A DNA stretch of 64,000 nucleotides, from positions 138,974,994 through 139,038,993 of the forward strand of contig CP092863.1 of the NCBI GenBank assembly GCA_030710605.1, read 5' to 3'. The stretch comes from Cordylochernes scorpioides (Eukaryota > Arthropoda > Arachnida > Pseudoscorpiones > Chernetidae). The notes below the pieces were generated by a model. It had not been told where the DNA came from. It saw only the letters and a list, made by a program, of their open reading frames with translations, and did not search any database. Shown here in pieces: positions 34,392 to 48,163 of the stretch. Positions within the stretch are counted from its first letter, which is position 1. The number at the start of each line of letters is the position of its first letter. Made by a program: the position numbers and the translations under genes.

Positions 34392-35120
34392 TACAGTAGA
34401 ACTACCTCTCTGTAAAGGACAACACCTAGTTACAGGGCCAAAGTGTCCTTTAGGAGAGGTGTTCTCTTACAGAGAGTTGCTACAATAGAACTACCGCTCT
34501 GTAAAGGACAACACATAGGTACAGAGCCAAAGTGTCCTTTAGAGAGAGATGTCCTCTTGCCAGAGGGTTGATACAGTAGAACTACCGCTCTGTAAAGGAC
34601 AACACATAGGTACAGAGCCAAAGTGTCCTTTAGAGAGAGTGTCCTCTTGCCAGGGTTGATACAGTAGAACTACCTCTCTGTAAATGACAACATCTAGTTA
34701 CAGAGCCAAAGTGTCCTTTAGGGAGAGGTGTTCTCTTACCAGAGAGTTGCTACAGTAGATCTACCTCTCTAAAAAGGAGAACACCTAGTTACAGAGCCAA
34801 AGTGTCCTTTAGGGAGAGATGTCCTCTTACCAGAGAGTTGCTACAGTAGAACTACCTCTCTGTAAAAGACAACAACTAATTGCAAAGTCAAAATGTCTTT
34901 TAGGGAGAGATGTCCTCTTACCAGAGAGTTGCCAGAGTAGAACTACCTCTCTCTAAAGGACAATACCTAGTTGCAGAGTGAAAGTGTCCTTTAAAGAGAG
35001 GTGTCCTCTTACCAGAGAGTTAATGAATAGTAGAAATGGTAATTTTTCAAATGAAAATTGTACTTTATAGAGAGGTGTCTTCTAGAGTGAGTGTCCTCTC
35101 ATAGAGTATGTTCTACTGTA
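34392..35120. mobile_element. Internally amplified MITE E, seven units, unit 2
   Basis: Same order of seven 91-bp units as unit 1, with several one- to three-base deletions (for example cttacagagagttgc and cttgccagggttg). Confidence 0.85.
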
Positions 35121-35224
35121 TACTGTTTTTAGGTTCTCTTTTTAATTGAACATCACAAGTTACAAAATGATTCCATAGCAATTCCCCCCTCATCTTTTAC
35201 CTTTTGACTTACCCCAAGTTTTTA

Positions 35225-35390
35225 TATGGTACAGACCATGATAATCATGGTGGGTAGATGTTGGGCGACTTCTTTTAATGTAAGTGTACCACATGTCTAC
35301 ATAGGTAGAAAGCATTTTTCACTTACAAATATGCTTGTTAGCCCTGTTTGGTTACTTGCACTCACTGTTGTGGTTGGACTTTTGCAAGAA
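35225..35390 (-). mobile_element. Headless SINE body, type 1, unit 2
   Basis: Equivalent of 15537-15702. Confidence 0.65.
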
Positions 35391-35408
35391 GTTAATAAGA
35401 GGTTATAT

Positions 35409-35443
35409 ACACAAGGTAATAAGACCAGATTATTACCTTGTGT
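35409..35443. repeat. Perfect hairpin, unit 2
   Basis: Same 14-bp arms and 7-base loop as at 15719-15753. Confidence 0.8.
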
Positions 35444-35779
35444 TTAAAATCTATAATCCGAATTGTACCTTATCATTAATAAGAGGTTGTCTCTTGTGTA
35501 AGAGATGACAGCCAGAGATCTACAAGACTGGGTAGGTGAATATAAAAGAAAACGTGATGGTTTGTTAAAATAATTACAAAAGCATATATCCCCAAAATAT
35601 TTTTTATTCTCATTTACAAAAAAATGAAGTTTTATTTACAAAGATGTTTTCTTGAATTCCTGTGGTATCCAGGAGAGGTGATGACAGGTTTTCCAGGATC
35701 ATTCAAACAATCCTATACTGGAAATGGGGCAGTTCTAGTGGCTGTTTCTTGCCTGGAATATGTAGCAATCAATAGAGTT

Positions 35780-36141
35780 TATCCCAACTAATAGAATGGA
35801 TTGTTGGGATCACATAGGAATTAATAGCAATGTGAAGTAAGGAATACAGAGAGGATTGCATTCAATAGCAATTGTTGGGAATGGCCAGCTGATGGCAGGC
35901 ATTGAATAATGCTGGGAATATGATATACATAGTAATGTGGGGATGGGTAACTGATGGGCACCATTGACGAAGCTGGAAACATGGTATTCAATAGAAATTG
36001 TTGGGAATAGTCATATCATGGCAGGCATTGAAGAAGCTGGAATATGGTATTGATAGCAATGTAGGAATTCTCACCATTGAAGAAGCTAGGAATATGATAT
36101 TCAGAGTAATGTACGATAGGAAAATTACAATTGTGACAGTT
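35780..36141. repeat. Degenerate 57-bp-type repeats, unit 2
   Basis: Equivalent of 16090-16453. Confidence 0.6.
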
Positions 36142-36767
36142 GTTGATAGTTTGGTATGCGAACAGGCGTTACGATCGTTGATAGTTTGGTATGCGAGCAA
36201 GCGTTACAATCGTTGATAGTTTGGTATGGGAGCAAGCGTTACAATCGTTGATAGTTTGGTATGCGAGCAAGCGTTAAAATGGTTGATAGTTTGGTATGAG
36301 AGCAAGCGTTACAATCGTTGATAGTTTGGTATGCGAGCAAGCATTACAATCATTGATAGTTTGGTATGCGAGCAAGCGTTGCAATCGTTGATAGTTTGGT
36401 ATGCGAGCAAGCGTTACAATCGTTGATAGTTTGGTATGCGAGCAAGCGTTACAATCGTTGATAGTCTGGTATGCGAACAAGCGTTACAAACGTTGATAGT
36501 TTGGTATGCGAGTAAGCGTTACAATCGTTGATAGTTTGGTATGCGAGCAAGCTTTACAATCGTTGATAGTTTGGTATGCGAACAAGCGTTACAATCGTTG
36601 ATAGTTTGGTATGCGAGCAAGCGTTACAATCGTTGATAGTTGGTATGTGAGCAAGCGTACAATCGTTGATAGTTTGGTATGCGAGCAAGCGTTACAATCG
36701 TTGATAGGTTGGTATGCGAACAAGCGTTACAATCGTTGATAGTTTGGTATGCGAGCAAGCGTTACAA
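36142..36767. repeat. 35-bp minisatellite, about 18 units, unit 2
   Basis: Same unit order as unit 1, with single-base losses. Confidence 0.95.
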
Positions 36768-36932
36768 ATCAAACTGATCAGAGAGTTTACTAAATATATG
36801 TGCAGAATTCCTCTTTATAGATCGGTCTAATATGTGGTTATATATGAGATTCGTAAGTGATGGAAAATATAAAAAAATAATTTGAAACATAGCATTCATA
36901 GTAATGTGAGTATGGTTTACATTCAATTATTT

Positions 36933-37596
36933 TGGGAACATGGTATTCAATAGCATTGTGGGCAGATGATGGGGGGAATCAAAGGATGCTGGAACATGGT
37001 ATTCAATAGCATTGTGGGCAGTTGATGGGGTGAATCAAAGTGCTGGGAACATGGTATTCAATAGCATTGTGGGCAGCTGATGGGGGGAATCAAAGGATGC
37101 TGTGAAAATGGCTTTCAGTATTGTGGGCAGCTGATGGGGGGAATCAATGATGCTGGGAACATGGCATTCAATAGCATTGTAGGCAGCTGATGGGGAGAAT
37201 CAGGATGCTGGAGCATGGTATACAATAGTATTGTGGCACTTGATGGGGAGAATCAAAGGATGCTGGAACATGGCATTCAATAGAAGTATGGGCAGTTGAT
37301 GGGGGAAATCAAAGGATGCTGGGAACATGGTATTCAATAGCATTGTGGGCAGCTGATGAGGCGAATCAAAGGATGCTGGGAACATGGTATTCAATGGTAT
37401 TGTGGGCAGCTGATGGGAGAATCAAAGGATGCTGGGAACATGGTATTCAATATATTGTGAGCAACTGTTGGGGGGAATCAAAGGATGCTGAGAACATGGT
37501 ATTCAATAGTATTGTGGACAGCTGATGGGGGGCAATTAAGGATGCTGGGACATGGCATTTAAGCATTGTGGGCAGCTGATGGGGGAATCAAAGGAT
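36933..37596. repeat. 57-bp minisatellite, indel-rich, unit 2
   Basis: Same 12 units in the same order as at 17249-17931, but with about a dozen deletions of one to a few bases (for example atcaaagtgctggg, tttcagtattg, aatcaatgatg). They break the repeat period and all open frames. Confidence 0.9.
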
Positions 37597-39203
37597 AGCC
37601 AAGTTTCGAAATCCTTTATTCATATCTTCTTGAATATGAAATTCAATTGGAAGTTTCGTGATAGCAAACTTCACAGAATATCCTGATATTTGCATTTATT
37701 TTGACGCTTGTAATAATTTCTGATTATCAAAAGAGTGTTTCAAACTGTGCCAAAAGGTTAAAAAAATCCATAAAGTGGGGCTTTCATAGTCAAAAAGAGT
37801 TTAATGGATTATGATCTATACAGTACATTTCCACAGATTAGGAGCTGCAAATTTCAAATATTGGGATAGTTTAATCTCATCTTTAGAACATAAAAATATC
37901 AAATTAGCAATTTTCTCCATTCAATTGAGATTTTAGCTTTTGAAAAGCCTTGAATATCTTCATGAGAGATCGTGTTGATTTTCATGAGACGTGTGAGTTT
38001 AATTTTTCTGGCAATTTTTGAGAAAGTCCAATATTTTACATCGTTCAACTATTGAAATACATAATTAAAGCTCTAATCGCTTAAGATGGGATTTCTCCAA
38101 TTTGAATTATTTAGTATTTGATAAAGATAAATCATATATTTGATTCAACTACGTTGTGAATTCATACGTTCATTCTTTTTTGAAATGGTTTCAAAGAAAT
38201 TATTGTGCAAAATCAAAACCACGCCAACATTTTGAGCTTCTCTGTGTCTTCCACGTTAAAATTTTCTATATATTCTGCAATACTAATTCTACAGATAGAG
38301 GACCATTTCATTCTTTGATGTCACTGACAAACTTCCACTAGAATGCTTCAATTGCTAGTATATTGAGTTTACAGGGAAGCTATTGAGCCACGTTTTATAA
38401 TCATAATATCGTTTCTGATCATTTCTACATTAAAAGAAGAATACTCAAGTATGAATATGGCTGATCCCACATATTTATTCTATTGATCAACAGAATATCG
38501 CTGGTTCTCGACAAAGAATCCTTGGAACATTTGAAAGATTCACTGTTGTACTGATCATCTTGAAATGAGCAACTAGATGCAAACACATTCACTTGTGTAT
38601 TAAGACTCAAAGATGTGAAATATCTGCTGAAGACATTTTCCAATCAATGATTTAGCAACGATCATACTTGATGGCTTGAACGGTGCGACAAATTGAATAC
38701 TCGCGGTCTTGAAGAATACATCAAAATTTAAAGATCATTATATTGTTTCTTGAAAGAAGCAAACGATTCATTTCCATATTTTTTTTCTAAAGACATCTAC
38801 AATGCTTTATACGTTCCTTTGTCATATTAAAATTCATTAGAGTTCAATTGGTCATGATATTTTGAGAATGCTTCAATAAGCAATGTTCAGATTTTGATAT
38901 CCGAAAAGATGTCTTCGCGATACTATTGTATCGACGTATAAACAGAACGTCTGGATCAAGTAAGATGATCTTATGTTGGTAAGATGCTCGATAAGTGACG
39001 ATTCCGTTCTTCAAGGCATCGCTGACGAAGACGCTCCAATCTCCGCCAGTCTTGTCTCATAGTGAGATGCCAGTAGGATGGTGAGAGCCGCTGCACAAAT
39101 GACTCCAACTCCTCCTGAAATAACATAATACATTGACTAACTATGTTTAACATATATTTAGTCAGAAATACTCATGTAGAATAGCTTTCTTTGAGTTTAT
39201 TTA

Positions 39204-39615
39204 TATAATAGAACCTTCATTGGAGGGCACTACCCTCACACTAGAAGACACCTCTTTCTATAAAGGACAGCTTTCATTTGTGGGGGCCGAGAGACTTCCT
39301 TCCAGCCTGCTGGGATGACAGACCACGCCGTCAACAAACATACAAGCGGGGCCATAAAATAGGAGATGACCACCGCGGCGCGGCAGATCGGCGGAAGCCA
39401 ACAGAACCAGAATAGACATTCTAGGGTGTTGTCCTCTTTGTCTTCCTCTGAAAATGTAGCTAATAAGTAATACCAATAAAACACTAACTTTGAAATACTT
39501 TCTGAGCCATCGCTAGACTAATAAATCGACACACCACACATTCCCGAAATTACCATTTTTACTAATTAGCAACTCTTAGGTAATAGGATACTTCTATCTA
39601 AAGCACTATTTGCAC
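39204..39615. mobile_element. MITE A split by a solo LTR, unit 3
   Basis: Same arrangement as 19534-19945. Confidence 0.55.
39279..39538. mobile_element. Solo LTR (260 bp), 4-bp TSD, unit 3
   Basis: Identical in extent and flanks (CATT) to the copy at 19609-19868. Confidence 0.85.
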
Positions 39616-40126
39616 CTATTCTCGGATGATTTTTTACCTCAAATTTTATGATTATAATTTTTCGAAAATGATTCTATTTTAAAAACATGCTTAATATAAA
39701 CGCTACCTTCAAGTCCAAGCTATACTTTGATCTTAATCAAAAGGCAGAAAATCAATTTTTAAAAGACTAGAACTCTGGTATCTGATATTGGCCACAGTGA
39801 TTATATGTAACATAGTATGGTTTTGATCAACTCAGTTCTACTACAGATAGAAATTTGCCCCGGCGTGTGCCATGCTACAATTTCGCAAGGTCATTGCCGA
39901 CAAGGATGTCCCCAAATCTTTTCCGGTCTTGTCCCGTGGTGCGGTTGATGTTAGTAGACGTGTCGCCGCTGCTCAGACGACTCCTCCTGCATTCCAAAAT
40001 CTAACTTAAGTTTATTGAGATTTAAATTAGAAAATCCAGTTTTTTCAAATATCACTAAATCAAACAATATTTCTAAACATGTACCAAAATGACATATCTA
40101 CCGTTGAAAAACATCAAAATAAAGCA

Positions 40127-41185
40127 TTTTGGTTCATCACTCCAGCATAGGACGTTAAGTTAGTGAGAAAAAATAATCCACAACACCAGTTTATGCAAAT
40201 TAAAACAAACCTAAGACAAGCTGTATACCAAGGTCTTACCTCAAGGTGCGGTTGGTATCAGTATATGATGAGAAGGGTCGCTCCTCCCAGACGACTCCTT
40301 CTGCATTACATAATATAACTTAAACTTCTTAAGATTCGAATTAGAAAATTCAGTTTCTCAAACTATTACTAATTCAATAAATACTTATAAACATATACCA
40401 AAAGAGGCACCTCTTACTTAAAAAAATATATATATCAAAACAATGCATTTTGGTTTATCACTCTAGCACAGGACGTTAAGATAGTGATAAAATTGTTCCA
40501 AAATATACACGTTTATGCAAATTAAGCCAAAAGCTGTATACGATGGTTTTCGGTCTTACCTCATTGTGCGGTTGGTGTCAGTAGATGTATAGAAAGGTCG
40601 CCGCTGCCCAGACGACTCCTTGCCCCTCCTGCATTACAAAATATAGCTTAGGCTTCTTCTGGTTTGAATTATAAAATTCAGTTTTCAAATATCACTGATT
40701 CAATCAATGTTTATAAACATGTACCAAAAGAGTCACCTCTTCCATTAAAAAAACAAAATTAATATTAAAAAAAAAAAAACATTTCGGTTCATCATCCCAG
40801 CATAAGACGTTAATATTGAGATGAAAATGATCCAAAATACCAATTTATGCTAATTAAGCTCTAATACAATCTGTATACCACGGTCTTACCTCAAGGTGCG
40901 GTTGGTGTCAGTAATGTGAGAAAAGTCGCTCCTCCCCAGGCGATTTCTCCTGCATTACAAAATCTAACATAAGCTTCTTTAAATATAAATAAAGAACTAT
41001 TTATAAACATATATATGGAAAATTGGTACTTATAAACATGCACGAAAAAGTCACCTATACCGTTTAAAAAAAACCATTAAAAACAAAGTCTTTTGGTTCA
41101 TCATCCAGGTACAGAACGTTAAGGAAGTGAAAAAGAATAAACCACAACACCAGCTTATGCAAATTAAACCAAAAGATAATCTATA
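40127..41185. repeat. Tandem 300-340 bp exon-bearing repeats, unit 3
   Basis: Same three exon-bearing units as in unit 2. Confidence 0.85.
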
Positions 41186-41367
41186 TACAGTAAAACTTTA
41201 CTTTAGCAGACCCCTGCTAGAAGACACCTCTCCACAAAGGACAGTTTTTATTTGCAATATTACTATTTTTTACTATTTAGCAACTCTCCAGTAAGAGGAC
41301 ACCTCTCCCTAAAGGACACTTTGGCTCTGCAATTAGATGTCCTTTACAGAGAGGTAGTTCTACTGTA
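41186..41367. mobile_element. Pogo-like MITE B, unit 3
   Basis: Same TIRs as 21519-21700. Confidence 0.7.
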
Positions 41368-42214
41368 CTAGGGTTTTCGAACTATGACCCTCATCAGTAC
41401 AATGGAAGTTTCGATTCATTGACATCCTACGAGAGGATGTTTTTAACAGGAGAGAAATGCCTCTTTTAGTACATAAATACCATATCCTACAGCAGGTTTA
41501 TGTTGTATTTTAAACATATAGAGTAATTTAAACATGGTGCTTTAATAAAAAAAACTAGTTAATAGTCCATTAAGCTAACGAACAAGAGAGAGAAATATAT
41601 AAATCATTTTTAAATTTTATTAAAATTTTATCTTGATAATAATTTTTATTATCATTGGTAATATTTTAAACGGAAACTTTTGATATCTAGACTGGTACAT
41701 AAAGTTTAGTATTTCGGAGGAAACATCTAAAACATTACAATTTAAAACTCTGTTTGCGTCATAATACTCATGAGAAAACTTAAGGAAGTGGAGAGACTTT
41801 GTTGTCGCCGGTCGTTTGTTATTTGGAAGTAGACAGAGGTTGTTCACACTTGGTTACTCGTATGTCTTCAATAAAGGTCACTGTAATATCTTTCAGAGTT
41901 ATTGTCTGAATCCCGATATACATCCCGATATCCATGAGTATATATATGCATATATATTGATGAAGGCCAAAGTTTGAAACCACTGTGAATAGTTCACATT
42001 TCTAAAACATTTAGAATATTAAATATGGGGGCTAAGCACATTTTAAGACAAAAAACGCTAGCAAACATTTAATAAAGAAATGAAGCAATATAAAAAAATG
42101 CGATAACAAAATAGTGAGAGAAATAACTATTTATGAATTTTCTCGAATTTAGACTTTTTATCTTTATAAAATATTACATTAGTTTCTCCATAGTTTCGTT
42201 ATTACATTACAAAA

Positions 42215-42770
42215 TACAACAATAGCAAGATTTTGAGTCTAGCTGAGATTTGTCTAGTACTTTTTACATTTAATAATCAACCGATATTGAAATATTTGCG
42301 CCTATTACAGAGGAAACAAACAAAACAACAAACAAATTGAAACTTAGAAATTTGTGTAGTACTTCGATGGAGCAAAAATCTCTTAAATTTTCTAATTGCC
42401 TTTGAATAAAATAAATAAAATAAACAAATCCTTTGAGTATTGAGAATTCCTCTATGGTCATATTTAAAGGAAAAATAGTTTAAAGAGAAAGATAGCTAGA
42501 TATTAGACTAGACCCATGATAAAATCATTGCAAGACTAGTGAAAATACAACAATAGCAAGATTTGGAGTCTAGATGAGATTTGTATAGTACTTTGGTGGA
42601 GCACAAATCTCTTAAATTTTCTAATTGCTTTCAAATAAAATAAATAAAGCCTTTGGATATTCATAGAACATTCCTCTACGTTCCTATTTAAAGAAAAATT
42701 AATGTAGAAGAGAGATAGCTAAAAACTAGACTAGACCCGTGATACAATCATTGCAAGGCTAGGGAAAATA
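42215..42770. repeat. Two diverged tandem repeats, unit 3
   Basis: Equivalent of 22548-23105; second copy starts at about 42546. Confidence 0.8.
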
Positions 42771-43062
42771 TAGTCTTGAAACAGCTAGCATTTTATTATA
42801 TTTTAAAAATTGTAGGGGAAGGTCAAATTTTCTATTTATACTATTGAATTTAGATGATATATAAGTTTCTAAGTATGGCCTTTCTAGTTTTGATACTATA
42901 TTCTCTATAATAACATTTTAATTCTTCTAAATTGGACTTATGACCTGTTTCCATGTTGTGTTGGCCTATGAAGGTTTCTTAGAGATATTGGTGTCTGACA
43001 TCGTCTAAATAATTGCTATGACAGAGAAACAAAGTGTCATTCAACAATGTAGATGTACTTAC

Positions 43063-43218
43063 ACATTGAAATATGTCTCCGCGTGTGGGCTCACAAGTCC
43101 CGTCAGGTAGTGCAGACGAAGACCCCCCAAATCTTCGTCTGCCGACCCCAGGTTGTGGCGCCACTTGGATGGTAATAGGTTAGGTCGTTGCCCAGACGAC
43201 ACTCGCTCACTCCCCCAG
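43063..43218 (-). pseudogene. Exon 6 candidate (156 nt), unit 3, frameshifted
   Basis: Intact tgcag and GTAAGTAC flanks. A one-base length difference from 157 nt breaks the phase-consistent frame in the GATT region. Confidence 0.5.
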
Positions 43219-43668
43219 CTGCATTACAAAATCCATCTTAACACTAACTTTTCTGTGAATTTATCTTTAAATTAATATTATTTATTTACTTTTTAGAAAT
43301 TTAAAATATAACATTATCTTGTAAAATAGTGCAAATTAAACTGTCTATTAAAAATAATCACATTATGGGTAACTATAACAGAATATTTTTAAAAATTTCT
43401 AATAATTTTTAAAGAGTAATATTAAATTTAAATATGAATACTCTCAAATTTTCTATTATTTAAGAAACTAAAATAATTTTGAATATCAAAATAAGGAGAG
43501 ATTGGATTTAGCTCTTCTCTTAACAGAATAAAAGTCCTATAATAAATATTGGTTAAATTTAGGGCCTATTCAGAAATCGTTCTTTTAATTGGTTCTTAAT
43601 TGATTATACAATCATAATTATAGTAAATATTATTATTAAAAGAGAGAAAAATAAAGAAGATAGCTTAC

Positions 43669-44126
43669 CTGCCCAAAGGACGTGGTGGAGCTCCATGAAG
43701 ACTAGGGTGTGTTGATGTGCGGGTAAGATGGAAGTCCCGCGCATGTTATGTGAGCGAATGTTGTACTGTGCTGTTGGACCTAACGCTGTGATAGTGGGGC
43801 CCTACAGAAGGGAAGGGACAGAGCCCGATGACCCAAACTCAACATCTCTGTTGAGCAAGGGCCAGCGGACTTCTGTCTCAACCCAGAAATGTTCTGACGT
43901 GTGCCTAGAAAATGTTGGACGGCGCATGTCAGGGTACAGGATGTTGTCATGTGAGCCCCCCCAAATGGGTTCTGGGATGTATACCCTACAATGGAGGAAC
44001 CCCGGCTCATCAAACTTAGTGTCGATGGCGTTAAAATATGGAAATGGGGAGCCGGGGGTGAGGGGTGTGGGTGGAGGTGTGGCAGGTGGGGTGTGTATGC
44101 CCTGTTTGCGTCCTCTCCCCTTAGTC
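43669..44126 (-). pseudogene. Exon 7 candidate (458 nt), unit 3
   Basis: Same as unit 2: a single frame with the one shared TAG. It differs from unit 2 by one silent change (PYFN codons). Confidence 0.5.
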
Positions 44127-44252
44127 CTGTAACCACAGGAAGAATACTGTCAGTCCAGTACTGTAAATTATCAATATATTCCTATCAGTATATTCCCCCC
44201 ATTTAGGTAAACTTTAATAGAGCATTCACTCTTTTTCAATGTTTTCTGTTGG

Positions 44253-44430
44253 TAGAGTTGAACCTCCTTGTAAAGGACATCTAATTGCGGATCCAAAGCG
44301 TCCTTTAGAGAGAGGTGTCCTCTTACCATGAGTTGCTAAATTGTAAAAATGGTAATTTTGCAAATGAAAACTGTTCTTTGTAGAGAGGTGTCCGCTAGAG
44401 GGGTGTCCGCTAAAGAGAGGTTCAACTGTA
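44253..44430. mobile_element. Pogo-like MITE C, unit 3
   Basis: Same as 24588-24765. Confidence 0.75.
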
Positions 44431-45222
44431 TCTTGTTATGGTGATGTAGCAATATACTGTGTTATTGAAAATATTATATCTGTAGTATTTATTGAATATA
44501 AATGTAGGTTATGTAAAAATGGACAATTGCAAAAATCTAACTCAGTATTTTACACAAGTGAGGTTCAACCACTTTGTATATTTACACAATGTTGTAATTT
44601 TCTTGTCATCCATGTTATTATATCATCTCCGCCATATTAATCTACCATGTTTGCCATGTTAATAAAAAAATGAAATTAAAACAGTGTTGAAAAGTGAAGT
44701 GTGTATGAGTGTTTAGAGTAAATGTGTTTCCCTTTTATTTGTGGATACAGTTCCTATATATATAATTATTCTAGCCAAAATATGAAATTTTCTGTATTTA
44801 TTCTTTATAAACTTTAGATAAATTTTATTGAATGTGTGGCCGCTTTGAATACAATTCTATAAGGGAACAGAAATTATAGAATAAATGTGAGTGTAGCATA
44901 ATATAAATGCATCTTTAATTGTAACCTCTATGATTTTTTATTTAAATTGTTATATATGTTTGGGATATCAATAAAAACTTGAATGTTCGTTTGTTATTTA
45001 TTCATTTTATAATAGTAAACAAATAAAAAAATCATATTTTGAGATAAAGAATAAAAATCTGAGAGAGAGAGATGTTTGTAGCAGAATGCTGATGTCTTAA
45101 TGTCTATAACCATTGTTCACCTGTTTGAATTGGATCTTTTTATACTTCAAATTTTACATTCTCATTTTAAAATGTGGTATCTCAACTTTATTAATTGATA
45201 AAATAAGATAATTGTTATAAAA

Positions 45223-45523
45223 GCTGTTGGTGGAAGAGTGGTATAAATCGTTGAAGATTTTCGACAGTCATGATCAGAGATTGAATTTCGCATTAGGCAC
45301 TTCTTTTTTTGCTGAATAAAAATTGCTCCACTGCCTCTCGATATTTGCAATATTTTTTATTTAATCCAATATTTGTCTTTTTATTACCTAAAAATAGTAT
45401 CAGTATAAGATCCAGTTGTAATACTGTGGTTATAATTCGTATTGTGCAAGACATCTGCTGCTTGAATATTCTAAGATTACAGACATCAAGAAGGTAATAA
45501 TAAATTGTGCATGCTTTATTGTG
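45223..45523 (+). mobile_element. tRNA-derived SINE, type 2, unit 3
   Basis: Equivalent of 25557-25860. Confidence 0.55.
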
Positions 45524-46461
45524 AATAAAATATATATAAATTTAATAATATGTTTAAATTAGTTATGATTTTTCTTTAATAACCCTTTCTAATATTTAGA
45601 AAATTTAGAGGTACGTGTGTATATATTTCGACACCAATATTCCAATAGGTGATATCGCCTTCTGTGTTAAATATCGATATTCCATCTGCAGAGAATCTGT
45701 GGTAAATCCATGTATAATACATTTATTTTCCTCCAATTTACCCAGACTAATCTATTTATTAGCTTTATTGTCTTTATATAATTTTTCTTGTATATTAATT
45801 TCATATTACCATTAAGGTACTATTACTTTTTTCCCAGCATGTATCCTACATTTCTGCTTGGAGAATCTGTATAAGACTAAAAGGTCTTAAAAAAGCCTTT
45901 TGTTTTTGTAAAATCGATTTTCAAAGAGTAGTTAGCAAAATAATAAAGCTATACCTAACATGATTTTAAAAATATATATTTCTCCTTTACATGCCTTTAT
46001 TTTCTTTTGTATTTCTCTTCCTTTCAATGTAAATACAGTAAACAAGTTCAAATTTTTATAACCTCTTTTTTCAGCTGAGAATTTTTGCATAAAATAAAAT
46101 ATCTCAATAAAGGCTTATGTATGCATGTATCATATGTAAAAATGCCTGTCTTTTTATTTATGATTAGCTTTTACTTTTTTATTCTTTTCATTTTGCAGAC
46201 CCCAAAGTAAAAATACATGTATAGGACTATATGTTTTAATAATGGCTTCTGTGTGTTTTGTGTTAAATAATATTAAATAAATAAAATATATATTAGAGTT
46301 GAAATTTTAATGTCTGTTATACCCTGTGTGAATAGAAATAATATTTTTTTAACTGGATATTAAACTTGTTATGATTATATTTATGAATAATATTCGAGGC
46401 AGTAAAAGACAATAATAACTATACTATAACCAAATGTAAATAATTATTCTAATGTAAAACA

Positions 46462-46755
46462 AAGGATAAAAGCCAGACGATAAAAGCCAGACCTCTTGAG
46501 CTCTGGGTCTTGATCTTCGGTCTCGATCCCTGAAATGATCTCTTGACTATTTTTGAAGCCTGCGGCGCAGTAGTTGTGCTTGGCGCTGCCTTGGTTCCCT
46601 CAAATCGGCGTGCACTAGCCCTCCTCTCCCCCGGGGTGCCCACGGCCTCGCCGTCGCCTCTCCAGCCCTCTCTGCGGCGGGTTGCTCGGAGACACCTAAC
46701 TTTGAGTTTTGCCTTAAAATGCTTACCGAAGCATGTAGAAGGCACAATAATAGTA
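46462..46755 (-). mobile_element. GC-rich retroinsertion (294 bp), unit 3
   Basis: Same insertion and same 17-bp TSD as 26777-27068, with two extra bases. Confidence 0.65.
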
Positions 46756-47930
46756 TATTCTAATGCAAAACAATTAATCGCGTTCTATATTTTCTTAATA
46801 ATAATTTAGGAAATAATTAAAGAAGTAACGTGTGTACCATTCACATAAGAAGACATCCCAATGTAAATATAAGTGATAATTATGTTGAATTTATTTTGTT
46901 TTCTATAGTGTATTTATAAATTATCCATTTAATTAATCGTTTGTCAATTTGAATTTTGTTTATTTTTGTCAATAAAGGTTTTGTAATATTTTAAAAATTA
47001 TTTCTTCAAATTTGTAGGGTAACGTATATATGTATAATTTTTATATGAAACTTTATTTTTATAACTTTTGTGTAATTTTTATCAGTCATCACTAATATTA
47101 AAAATGTAATCAATGCATTAATTTTTCAACTTTGAGTTCTTTCAAACATTATGGTTTAGATATAAAAATATAGAATAAATCATCCTAAATAGTTGGTGAA
47201 AAATTATAAAAAATATTTGCGTATGCCCCAAAAGGATTATTATTTTCTTATTTTTATTTTTATTATATTTCTTTTAGGGTGTGAATCAATTTGTAATAAT
47301 TTTAGAAACAAATATCGTGGAAAATAATTATTGAAAAACAAACAAAAACCTGTGATTTTATATTCGAATCAGAATCATGTATAATGTTGAATTTGTATTT
47401 TTGATTTTTTGAAATATTTATAAAAATTTATTTGAATTTTTCTATCTTCGTTTTTGCATTGAGTTTGCTCAAAGCTGAGAATAGGCAATGTTTCACTTAC
47501 TTCTTCCGTCTAAATATCTTACAGAAGCTGAAACAGCCCATTTTGAATTCGCTTTTAATGTTCGCTTTGATCGTTAGTTTGCTTGCTCGCTTGGAAGATG
47601 CTTGCTCGCTCGCTTATTCGATTATTGTGATCTCCTGGTGACAATCAAGTCCTGACATAACTCTCTTTTTAGATGAAAACATCAGAATTCCATAAATAAG
47701 TATCCTTATATTAAAAAGGAACTTATCCCTGGAAGCCTGATATATTTAAAACCATATTTGCGGAAGAGCTTTGCTCGATGCAATACCTTGAAATTATATG
47801 TATGTACTACTACAGATCTATAAGCATATGTCCTTAGGTTCACTTAACACCCTTAAGCTGTCTTCCATAGTAAATGTAGGGTATATCCCAAACCAACCCA
47901 ATACAATAGTAAAGCAGTCTAGAGCGCCAT

Positions 47931-48038
47931 CTAGTGGAGCAAAAATAAACTAACGTTTATTTAACTTGCTCCGTGATATTTGGCCCCCCCCCCAACCCAT
48001 AAACGTTAGATTATTTTTGCTCCACTAGATGGCGCTCT
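47931..48038. repeat. 39-bp inverted repeat, unit 3
   Basis: Arms 47931-47969 and 48000-48038, with a shorter C run in the loop than in unit 1. Confidence 0.8.
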
Positions 48039-48163
48039 GCCATCTAAAAAGCACATGTGCTTGTGGTCAGGATATGCTTTCTTTATTTTTAATATCAACA
48101 CCTGACCAACTTATTTATTATTTTTAAAATTGTTTTTCCATGTGTTAAGTGTATTTACGCAAA

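Larger units (their letters stand above)
17932..37596. repeat. Macro-tandem unit 2 (about 19.67 kb)
   Basis: Second head-to-tail copy with the same feature order as unit 1. Compared with unit 3 its left half (17.9-27.9 kb) is nearly identical, with mostly one-base indels. Its right half matches unit 1 more closely than unit 3: it has the same seven-unit MITE array and the same minisatellite without the 96-bp insertion. The right half carries many short deletions, concentrated in the tandem repeats at 34.4 kb and 36.9-37.6 kb. Confidence 0.95.
38975..40949 (-). pseudogene. Minus-strand exon cluster, unit 3 (five blocks)
   Basis: Blocks 40890-40949, 40560-40628, 40240-40300, about 39846-39986 and about 38975-39114. 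They differ from unit 2 mainly by single-base losses. One of these shortens the donor of the 142-nt-type block (GTAAGTAG to GTAGTAG), another removes a base inside the 40890 block. Confidence 0.5.
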
